A stretch of 64,000 nt of DNA from Saitoella complicata NRRL Y-17804 (lineage: Eukaryota > Ascomycota > Saitoellomycetes > Saitoellales > Saitoellaceae). The stretch covers positions 775,514-839,513 of the forward strand of contig NW_017566992.1 of assembly GCF_001661265.1 (NCBI RefSeq), given 5' to 3'. Each line of letters starts with the position of its first letter. Position 1 is the stretch's first letter. A model generated the notes under the pieces. That model saw only the letters and a list, made by a program, of their open reading frames with translations. It had not been told where the DNA came from and did no database searches. The position numbers were made by a program, and so were the translations under genes. Shown here in pieces: positions 29,641 to 38,997 of the stretch.

Positions 29641-31890
29641 ACTCCACCTGATAAAAATCCCTAAAACAACATAGATAAAGGCCTCAGAAGTCGATTAAGG
29701 GTTCAACCTGATCACGCCTATCCTTAGCAATCACGTCGTGCCGGTTTGGGCTACAAGGCCTCCCTCAGTCGCTTCATCATGCTGAAAAGGTGTTTTCAGT
29801 GTAAGAAAGAAACGCACCCTGAAAGCCGTTAGGGATGCAGCTCCGGGTACCATGAGATAGAAAGAGCTTAGATGAACATGTTGTGCAGGTGTTTTTCTTG
29901 ATTCCAACAGTCTTTGAGGTTTGTGGATCCAGAGAGTGTTTTCGATGATTTCATGCACATTCATGCAATATCATGCACCCATGCCGAAATCTTTCATAAT
30001 GTCACAACTCTATGAGAAATGGTACCACACGCGTTTAGAGGACTTCTATCGATTCCTTAGGGTTAACGCCCTCCCAAGCCTTTGTCTATGAAGATCGCGG
30101 GGTTCATGAAACTATCCCCGTACAGGTAGGCGGTAAAACGCGCGCCGACAACACAGCAGTATATATATATTGACTCCCACCCAGCCTGTGATGGAACTAG
30201 AATCTATGACTGGGTCTCGAGACCGGTAGGTAGGAGCCGGGCTGCGCAGTTGACGTTGCGTCACTGTATACGTATGTATGGTAGCGAGAAGAAAGCCCAG
30301 TGAAGTCCTTCTCAGTATTTCTTCCTACCATCGACTATAGCTAGCGTCTGTCCTAGCAACATTGTCGCGACTTCGGGGTGTTGATTTGCTCCTACAATGT
30401 CGATGGGTATCAATGTTGCATCGACCTATTCAGACATACGAGAAACCATAGAAATCCGAGAACCGTCATCAACCATGTCAGACATCGTAAACTGCGTGAT
30501 CGTACTGGTATAACGTCTCGCTCTTCCCGTCCGTATGGTCCGTACCAGTACGTATAACCGCAACAACATACAGACTTCCATGCTCAGCTACTGTTCTCAC
30601 TCCGACACCATACTCGGTATTTTCACATTCCATCCATTCTCGAACGAGCAGCATGAGTTTTCACCTTATCGTATGCCGTTCTCGTCCTGCTTCCCACACG
30701 AATCATCCATTCAATCACTCAGACCACCTGCGATTCCCAACATCATGATGGCTTCTGCACTGAAATGCTCAGCGACCATTCTTCGACTGTGGTTTTCTTG
30801 CATTGTCACCAATTGGTGTGACAGATACTGGGGTATGCAATCGATACGTCGTGGGATATAGTTGTCGAACGTCTTGATTAGTGTAGCCATGAACGACTTG
30901 GACTTATCTGGGAGTATGTAAAGGGTCACGTAATAACATCATTGGCGATGATATGATGTGTATGAGCTGCAGACATTGTCAGAACACCCAGAAGACCGTA
31001 ATGTGTATAATGCATCCTGACTTACCCCATCGCCTGCACCACTCAGTCTCGAGCTACGTCCGTGTGATATGATCGGTCGTAAGTTCCCTGATCAGGTTCG
31101 CGTCATCGTCCCAGACTTCATAGCCTCTCCAAGGAACATTCAAGAAGGACTGTTTGAAAGCTTATTGCTCTCGGTACTCATCCAGGACTCATTGCGTGAT
31201 CATGCCGGAGCTCTCGCGTGTACGGCCCACGGCCACGAACAAACCAATCACCCTCGACTAACGTAGCCCGCGTCCCCACAGTTGCGATTGCTGAATGACA
31301 TCAGGTTGTACTCTGAAACATACAAAGGGTATGCAACGGCTCGTTTGTAACGCCTGAGGATGTTCCCTAGTTTTCGCGGTGTTGCGTTCCTTTGTTCTCA
31401 CCAGGCGCGGTTTATGGCATCAATGTTGATGAGACCTAATAGGATGGACGTAAGACTTTGAAGCTGCAAATATAGTCCGGAGATGTGTTGCAGCCGTCCA
31501 TCGACATGGAGTTGGACCTGCACGGCGGGCGGTGAACCAACAAAGTCGGCGGACAATGGGATAACGGCGTGTAAGGCCAGTACCTCCAGTACGCCATCGA
31601 TTTTGCGTAGCTCCACCCGAACTGATTCTACGTGTGTAAGTGCCCTAACAGCATACTACTCACTAAACAAGTCATTCGAGGCAGCGTGAAGACTTAGAAT
31701 CATCTCCGTCAACTTTGTGCCCCGGCTGCTCCGATAAAGCAACCAACACTCAAAGGAGAGAGAGAGATGCAAAAGAGAGTAATCGCTCAGCGAACATCAC
31801 AGCGAATACCACAAGCCTCTCTCGAAAAGCTCATGGGGACTCTTAGGGATGATAGTGAATGAGAAACGAAGAAGCCGGCAGGTTCCCCTG
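29640..31890. other. Gene-poor island segment
   Basis: Aside from the palindromic element near 30.2 kb, I see no supported gene in this 2.2 kb. A TATATATATA run lies near 30165. Short frames are without domains. Confidence 0.5.
30120..30260 (-). repeat. Shared palindromic/tRNA-box-like element, copy 1
   Basis: Contains the perfect palindrome GGTCTCGAGACC at 30213-30224. Read on the minus strand, AGTGACGCAACGTCAACTGCG precedes it, resembling a tRNA A-box region, and the palindrome overlaps a B-box-like TCGA core. The same arrangement recurs at 32.5-32.6 kb. It may be a remnant of a tRNA-derived SINE or part of a duplicated block. Confidence 0.35.
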
Positions 31891-32170
31891 CCGTCATCTA
31901 GAAGTGCAACGAGATCCCCCGTGTTCCCGTAAAAGAACACATAGCGCTTGTAAGTCTCTTGCCTTGGTCAACAGCCCAGATGATATTTGCCAAATCAAGA
32001 TCACTCGCATTGCACTTATGCGAATGATGAGCCCCCCGGAATGCCATGGTTCAGAAGTATCACCTTCGTCGCCATGCTTCGCATGACTGTAGTAAGCAGT
32101 TTCCTTACTGACGACCTTCTTCATGAATATCATTGTCGTCATGTAAAATGGTACCACTCCACCCTTCATT
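31890..32170 (-). pseudogene. Strongly decayed zinc-ribbon copy F (tentative)
   Basis: On the minus strand a stretch resembles copy D: both have TATG(C/T)GTT..., then TTCT, then GGAA in the same order within about 35 nt. The flanks 29.16-29.29 and 31.74-31.82 kb are also alike. The copy has lost its cysteine motif and appears badly broken. It is named only because of its place in the duplicated block. Confidence 0.25.
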
Positions 32171-32479
32171 ACTGTCAGGTTTCCTTTTGTCTCTTCCCCG
32201 CAGCGGTGTTGGCTCCCGATCCTGTAAAGCGTTTATACCGAACGTCAATAAGTTATCACCAGCAATACCTAAGCGTTTACCCTCACGGCTCCCCGTGACT
32301 CATCGCAATAACCAGGTGCTTAAGTCCAGGGCGGTGACGGTTCGTCTCTCCTGCCAGGCGTCGGGGGGTTTTCGACAGGAAAATCTGATGAAGGATGTTG
32401 CCTTTCAATGGTACCAATACCCGCACGTTGGATATCGTTGGGCATTGTAGTGTCTGGGAGAACTACGTGAAGGTGGGGG

Positions 32480-32640
32480 GGGCGGTGATTTTTTATGCTG
32501 ACGTGGCACGCTGGGCTCTTGACGTATGACTCATCAACCCCGCTCGGCGGATGAGTGGAACGGAGGTCTCGAGACCTGGAGCTGTGGGACGAGCGTCACC
32601 GTTGCGCCATTCACCAGAACAGTCTCATGATCGACAATGT
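32480..32640 (-). repeat. Shared palindromic/tRNA-box-like element, copy 2
   Basis: GGTCTCGAGACC at 32565-32576 matches the palindrome at 30213-30224. On the minus strand it is preceded by AATGGCGCAACGGTGACGC, close to a tRNA A-box (TGGC-x2-A-x2-GG), about 20 nt before the B-box-like palindrome. Both copies then share TTCCA and, further on, a poly-T or poly-A stretch before ACCGCC. Confidence 0.35.
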
Positions 32641-32907
32641 CGATTCTTGGTTCTTCTACCCGTGCACTGGAGTAATCAGGACAACTGCAGAGTGATTTAA
32701 CAATCTTCAGCTGTGGTTGGCAGCGTGTAGAACCGTGTTTTTAGACGTGTGAGTTTGGTTGTACGTTTAGAACGCAGAGCTGTCTCCAACAACCAGTGGA
32801 TGTTGATATCTTACTTGGCGTAACAGTCATAGCGAGCGATTTATATATCTCAATTGAGATACATCCATCGAAAACAGTCGAAAGCGAAAAAAGAAACACA
32901 TTCTATC

Positions 32908-33426
32908 CTACACACCATCCTGGCCCTTGAACCCGAACCTTTTCATAGGCTCCGTCAAGCCCAATGTGGAAGGTTTCCCCCCTTTACCACGATTCTTCCT
33001 ACCCTGTTCGCTCCTTTTGGCTAGAATACGAAGCTGGGAACCTGATAGTTTGGCTGTATCATCAACATTGGGGACAATGTTGCCTCGACTCTTCCTCGGG
33101 GGTCTGGGCGTAAACCGCGGAACGGGCACGTCATCATCATACGGCGTATAACCGTCCAAGTGGGTCAACAGATCCATTGCTTTCGATTTCGGCGTCGTGG
33201 TAACTCTGTGTTGTTCTGCCGTGAGTGCGACTTGGGGCGGGACATCGTTGTCGCACGACAGACATTTGTACACACTCAATCTGGAATAAGGTATTAGCAA
33301 CTTGGATCATCGGATGTTTGGAACGAAAAAAATGGAAGCATACTCGTGGTTGACACTTAGACCATTCGCGCTGCAGAACCGGACACCGCACGAAGGGCAA
33401 TGTCTTTCATTCGGATTTACGTGCAT
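32908..33426 (-). CDS. Island zinc-ribbon family protein, copy C
   Basis: Unknown family. Exons 33344-33426 and 32908-33280 flank a 63-nt phase-2 intron (GTATGC...TCCAG, CTAAT branch-like site); 151 residues. The first exon encodes MHVNPNERHCPSCGVRFC and the second opens LSVYKCLSCDNDVPP, so the two C-x2-C pairs straddle the intron as in copies A and B. It then has a Pro/Asp segment and a basic C-terminus (LRILAKRSEQGRKNRGKGG, ending MKRFGFKGQDGV). It is half the size of copies A and B. Upstream of the ATG the same frame stays open for a short way with residues resembling copy D, so an upstream exon is possible. Confidence 0.5.
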
Positions 33427-34150
33427 TCCAGCGGTGATGTTGATAAAAGGTAAAGTCCGGGGCGATAGAGACTTCGGTGGGATCTTATGAAATTTTCACT
33501 GAGCCGATCATGTGGTCCAAGGCTGTTGTGCGTCTGCACCTTCGATATGTCTGCCCTCAGGCAGACAGCGGGAATGAACCGGTTGGCTTGCACCTCGTGC
33601 AGTAACAATGATGCAGGTTATACAGGGCCTGAGTTTCTCGTGGAATTTTTGTAGTGCCGAAGTGTTTCCTGATCCCTAAAAGACTCATTAGAGCTTCCTG
33701 AATCTTATTGGTATCAAGTGAGTGTGTGGTGGTAAAATGTTTCCAAAGGGCGTGCTCGAGCCATCACCGCGAAAATATGCTGAAAAAGTGAGTCAGTGTC
33801 GATGTCAAGGATAACGATCACCTAATTGTGCTTTTTCTTTTCTTTTTCACGGGGAAATTACGGCGATTTCCCAGACGAAAGTTTTTTTTCCCAGGCTTCA
33901 GCACCTCGATGCAAGGTGGCCCAAGTCGCTTCCACCAGGCATCACACAGTGCAAACGACTGTAACAGCGACTAGAAAGCAATTGATACAATCAGTAAAAG
34001 CGTCCAAGTAGGTATTGTCGTAATTCTTCCATGCGGATTAGGTCGCTAACTTCATGCCGTAGTATTACCGTCGCCGTTCACGCCACGCAATCGGGCCATT
34101 GCCTCAAACGATACTGCCAATCCCGAGTTCCGGCATGGCCTTCTTCAAAC
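33427..34150. promoter_or_regulatory. Divergent spacer of island pair C
   Basis: About 720 bp between the zinc-ribbon start and the decayed basic-protein frame. No gene seen. Longer than in pairs A and B, consistent with later insertion or decay. Confidence 0.3.
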
Positions 34151-34890
34151 GTCATTTAGCAAAGTTAAAGAAGAGAGATGTGGCCCGCAGGAATGCTGGT
34201 TTCCTTCCGCCACTCGATCGGATGACCTGCTAAGGTTGAAAAAACGTATCACCCTTCCGACGATCGTCGCCTAAATTTCTCAAGAAAGTCAGCGGCAAGA
34301 CAAGAACGACATCTGGAGAAGAAATCCCTGGAAAAACACGGTATAAAAGACCTTGTGGCAAAGAAACCGAACGATAAGTTTCGAAAGGTCAGCATCGTGA
34401 GTTTAAAGCGCAACGAAAGGCCGAAATATCGCTCGCCATGAAGGCAGATAATTTTGTGCGTGGATACATTCCTCATAAACAACGCACCTTTGGTCGATGG
34501 AAGATGCCGAAGAAGAAGTTCAAGGTCGATTGTGTCCGCTGGAAGTGGTTTCCGAGAACAAAATTTGGCGTATCACATTCTGCATCTCAAGCAATGGAAA
34601 GAAACCAGGCGGTACAAGTCGAGGCTGAAGAAGAAGGCGGAGAAGAGGAAAGTTCTTGATGATGAAATCGGTCAGCAAAGCAGGTCGGAAGAGCACGAAG
34701 GGTGCGAACGTACCAAGGTCGAGCAAGACAGTTGCGGAAGGCGTTCATCGCACTCAGTATCGCTGGAAATAGTGGTGGAGGACCCCGAAGGTTTTGCAAT
34801 ACGTAACGTTCTTTTCTACTATTTATACGTCAAAGAGTGCATCGACCCGTTCTGCGTTTCAAGTCGTCGCTTTGTGTTCTTAGGGTAAAT
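34150..34890 (+). pseudogene. Decayed island basic protein, copy C
   Basis: Opens with AKLKKRDVARRNAGFLPPLDRM, parallel to SLKKRDISRRSIGILPPASRL of copy B. Further along come basic stretches in more than one frame: SRKSAARQERHLEKKSLEKH, then LKQWKETRRYKSRLKKKAEK, which parallels the AELAKWKKKHKK and KQLNQWKKAIAR blocks of copies B and A. It lies divergent from zinc-ribbon copy C. Several breaks are present, so it is a fossil copy. Confidence 0.45.
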
Positions 34891-35057
34891 CCGGCACCCC
34901 CGCGCGACCCCAGCCAAAACTCACCGCCAGACATTGAACCTCACTTCGACTTCATTCGCGCGTCCCTGTCCAAACTCATTTCTCATGTATGTATATATGT
35001 ATGGTATCGTTGGTATCCGCCTTAAGGCCCATTCCCTGGTCCTACCCTCCCCTTCAT

Positions 35058-36529
35058 CTAGATCCCATTGACCACTTCCTTGCTCTTCTTCTCTCCACCA
35101 GTAATCCCCACCTCCACCTCCACCTCCCCACCTTTCACAACACTCCTCCCCCCAACCCACACCCTCCCCAAATTCCGATCATCCCCACAGAACACCCATT
35201 TTGAAAGTCTCGTCGCTGTATCCTCATCGTCGAATATCTGGACGTTGCTACGGGAGGAAGGAGAAAGGTCAACAAGTAGTGCGTCGAACCATTTTCCAGG
35301 GATGAAATTTCCTGTTTCCTCTTCGATGGAAAGGACTTTCGCTCCGCCAAGGGTCGCGAGATGTATTACTTCCGACAATGACAACTGATCCTTACGATCG
35401 TCGTTTACGAATCCTGCGAGTCTGGAGACGGAAGTTGCGTCTCGGATTGTCGAGAGGATGGAGACCGAGTATCCGCCACTAACATCTGTCCCCAATCCAA
35501 CCTCGATGCCCGCATCCAATAGTCGTCGTACCTGACACATACCACTCCCCAACGCACAATTCGATGTTGGACAATGCGCCACTCCCGATCTTCTGGCCTT
35601 CATCAAATCGATCTCACGTTGACTCAAATGGATGCAATGTGCCAAAACCGTGCGATCGTGGAGGAGAGAGTGTGCGTCGTAAACCGAGGCGTAGTCAGGT
35701 TGTTCAGGGAAAGTATCGCGGACGAGGTCCAGTTCGGAGGTGTTTTCAGACATGTGAGTTTGTACCCGCAAGTTCTCCTCGAGTGAGAGTTGGCCAAGGG
35801 AGGAGAGGAGGGAGGGTGTACATGAGGGCGCGAAGCGTGGAGTGATGATTGGTCGTACCAATACTCCCTCCGGGTCGAGGGACCGGATGTCTTGGATGGC
35901 GGCTCTGGTGTCGGCCAGAGACTGTTCTGCCGATGCCTCGATGTAGTAATCTGGCGAATTTGCATCCATGCAAACCTTGCCCACGAAAGATCTTTGTCCC
36001 ATCTCCTGACACACTTCCGCCAGTACTCTGGTAGCTTCACGGTGGATAGTGGCGTAATATGCTGCTGTTGTGGTCCCGTTGCAGAGAGTAGCGCGGACGA
36101 TGAGGGGATAGATGGTGCGAGCGAAGTCTTGGGAGCTGAACTTGGATTCGGTCGGAAAGGTGTATTTATTTAGCCAGTCGAGAAGGGGGAGATCGAGTCC
36201 TATTCCCGCATTTGGATATTGCGGGGCGTGCTGTCAGTGGACATTAGCATCCATCCGAGTTGGCGGAGGAGAGCGGAGCTTACGATGTGCGTATCGATGA
36301 ATCCAGGGAATAGGTATTGATCTCCTCTCAAGCGGACAACTTCTCCATTCATGTCAGCACCTTGAAGGGCTTCCCATCGTGTCATGACCTCCTCTTCTGC
36401 GAGATCTCGCTCGAGGAACGCGATTCGGCCGGTTGCGTCGACGGCCATTGCGGCATTTTCGAGGATTTCGAGGCTGGTCAAGGAAAGGGAGTGAACGATT
36501 GTGCCGAGAATAAGAACTGGTCGCGGCAT
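35058..36529 (-). CDS. Guanine deaminase
   Basis: Converts guanine to xanthine and ammonia in purine salvage and catabolism; a cytosolic zinc amidohydrolase. Exons 36284-36529 and 35058-36230 are joined over a 53-nt phase-0 intron (GTAAGC...GACAG), giving 472 residues, typical for the family. The metal ligands are visible: PGFIDTHIH, whose last His comes from the second exon so that the H-x-H pair straddles the intron, then VLAHCIHL, VAHCPTSNCALGSG, and GLGTDVSGGYS with the catalytic Asp. The substrate-binding QTHMSEN is also present. The ATG at 36529 gives the standard start. Its 3' end lies 500-odd bp from the accessory island edge. Confidence 0.95.
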
Positions 36530-36827
36530 TGGGATAAAACGAATGGACCAGCCTGTTGGTGTTTGGTGTTCAGGTTTGATATGACGATGTCGGATCGGTT
36601 AAGCTTATCTTAGCACCGGCTGGGGCGCAGGTCGGGTGATCTGTTGACCATGAATGTCAAAGAGCTCAATTGCATTTTGTTCGATTTTCTTTTCAAAATG
36701 ATGTCCTTCACTTTTCTCTTCCCGTTCATGGATCATGATGGTCCTCGATGATGTCGTCGTTACAAGCGCAACTCTAAATTCTCCGGCAACAAGATCCGAG
36801 CCACACCCCTCCTCTCGCCTGATCTTC

Positions 36828-38593
36828 ATGACCTCGGAACCTCCTGTTCTCTCTTTCTTGGAACGATTCAATCGGTCCTATCATGCCTGGAATCAACGTC
36901 CTGACGGGTTCTACGAACGCAAACTTGGCCTTCTCGAAGGTTTGCCCCCCTCCCCGGTCTCTTCTCTGCACTTTATCGACACACGAACTGACAATGAGCC
37001 TGGTTTGTAGGAGGCTTTGACGCCAATGCACGCATGAAAGGCGTCTCCGACGTCTTCACTCTCGCTAAATTCACCGTCCCCTCGTCTTCCACCTCCACGG
37101 TCCTATCCGAAACAAATCTTCTCCGCACATGGACCGAACTACGCATTCTTCACCCTCTCCTTGACAGCGTCACAGCTACCTCAGCACCAGATATGAGTAC
37201 AGCTGGATTGCCGGCCAATATCCCACCAAGTATGATGCCCGTCCCCGAAGACCTCCACTTCGTCTACCCCGGTCCGAGACACGCTGCTGAACGTGCACGG
37301 AAAACCTTCCATCGCATTCCCGGTACCATCCAAAATAATGTGGAAGATTGGGTCGAGACACGACTATTGAACGGGCGGCGGAAGTGGCTACAACAAGAGA
37401 CATGCTTGTCGAGGGTATTCCTACTACAACTCGGGGAGGGGGAGTGGGCGGTGTGCTTTCATATGGCGCATTGCGTTTCGGATGGAGTCTCCGCAACTCA
37501 TCTCCTCGCTGACTTTTTTCGACTACTTGCCTCCCCTCAATCAACTACCGCGATTGAGTCCGAACACCCACCTTCTCGTCGCTTGACGCCAGCACTGGAA
37601 GACTCCTACCCCCCACTTCCACCAAGCTGCAACAATTGGGGCCCCGGTCGCCGCCGCTTCTGGTGGGCAGCTCAGAAAGTCATGTACGATCTCCGCACGC
37701 GCCGTGAACGCTCTACACGCTCCATCCCACTCCCAACACGCCGTCTTCTTCCTCCTGTGGCAGTACAGCCGATTTCGAGGTGGCCTGTCTTGGTTGTCGG
37801 TCAGGACAATGTAAGGAGATTGGTGAAGGTTGCGAGGGAGGGTGGGGTCAGCATGGGAAATTTGATATATGCGATTGTTGGGACGACTATCAGTAATTAC
37901 GTGGGAGAGGAGGCAGCGCGGAAGGCGGATGCGTGTCAGATTGGGTTTCCATTCAATATAAGGCCCTTTCTCGGCGGGGAGAGAAGCGAAAATCCGGAGT
38001 CGAGTATTATGTTGTCGTTTGCGAGTATCGTTGTTCCTGCCATCCCACTCAAGAAGGGGACGAAGGGGAGGGAGGTGAAGGAGGTGGTGCTGGCACGAGC
38101 GAAGTTAGTTGGGAAGCAATTCCGGGATCACTTCAAGAGCCAGGAGCGGTTGGTCTTGAACAGCTATCTACGGTCTGGGGAGCGGTTACGGGCTGCGAGA
38201 GGACTACCTCCGGCTGAGAAAGGGAAGGTGAAGGAGGGTGGGGAGGAACAGGGGGAGTTCTCGTCGATGCCGCTGGGACAGAGTATGAATTGCTCTGTAG
38301 TGGGAAATTTGGATCATGTCCTTCCTTCCACATATCCTGTCCAATCCTCCACCTCCTCCTCCCCGCTGGTCTTGGAGATCACCGCGCTCCGCATGGGCGT
38401 CCGCGTCCGTTCCGCCGAAATTCTAGGTGAGATCTGGAGGTTCAGGGGTGAGCTGACTGTTGCTGTTGGGTTTGATGAGAGTGTTTATGAGAGGACGATG
38501 ATTGAGGGGTTCTTGGCTGAGTTTGACAGGGTTTTGGGGAGTGTGGTGGGAGAGCAAAGCGGGGAGGATGTGAGGGTTAGGGCGCGGTTGTGA
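36828..38593 (+). CDS. HxxxD-motif acyltransferase (condensation/Tri3-like)
   Basis: Predicted CoA-dependent O- or N-acyltransferase with the chloramphenicol-acetyltransferase fold. Exon 36828-36939 encodes MTSEPPVLSFLERFNRSYHAW..., joined over a 71-nt phase-1 intron (ending TTTGTAG) to 37011-38593; 564 residues in all. The catalytic histidine motif is in CFHMAHCVSDGVSA (HCVSD, HxxxD). The second conserved part is less clear, around MNCSVVGNLDHVLP. Length and layout resemble fungal trichothecene acetyltransferases and yeast alcohol acetyltransferase-like proteins. No other secondary-metabolism gene is adjacent, so the substrate is open. Starting at the upstream Met at 36735 would add 31 unlike residues. 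Confidence 0.75.
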
Positions 38594-38997
38594 GAAAGTC
38601 GTGGACTATCTGAAGGTGGTTTCTTGATCTATACCTGGGTTACCTGTTGAATGAATGAGAATAAAGGGGAGGAACACGGCATGTCATGACAAAATATGAA
38701 TGATGATGAAGCTGATACTGATCATCTGGCACGGGAAGGAAGAATTGTGTCACACCTTGGAATGAAACGGAAAAACTATGGCAATGCTTTCAAGAAGTAT
38801 ACTCCACGAACGCAGACTCCTCCATATCTTCCTAACAGAGATCTATGGATATTTAAATATTTGTACAATAACCTGTTATTAAATGCGCGCGCGCGATTAC
38901 ATTTGCATTAATTTCGGCGCGTCTCCTAACTGCAAAGAACCACCAGTCAAACGTCACAGATCAATAACGACCAATATCAAGCAAATTCGATCATGAA
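38594..38997. other. Intergenic region
   Basis: A/T-richer than its surroundings (ATATTTAAATATTTG near 38845) with a GCGCGCGCG run near 38885. It presumably holds the terminator of the acyltransferase gene and the promoter of the Mms22 gene. Confidence 0.4.

Noticed and set aside
15611-34900. Retroelement, Crypton, Starship captain or classical DNA transposon in the island
   Set aside because: I looked for reverse transcriptase, integrase, tyrosine recombinase and transposase motifs and for long terminal or inverted repeats, and saw none; only short local repeats are present.
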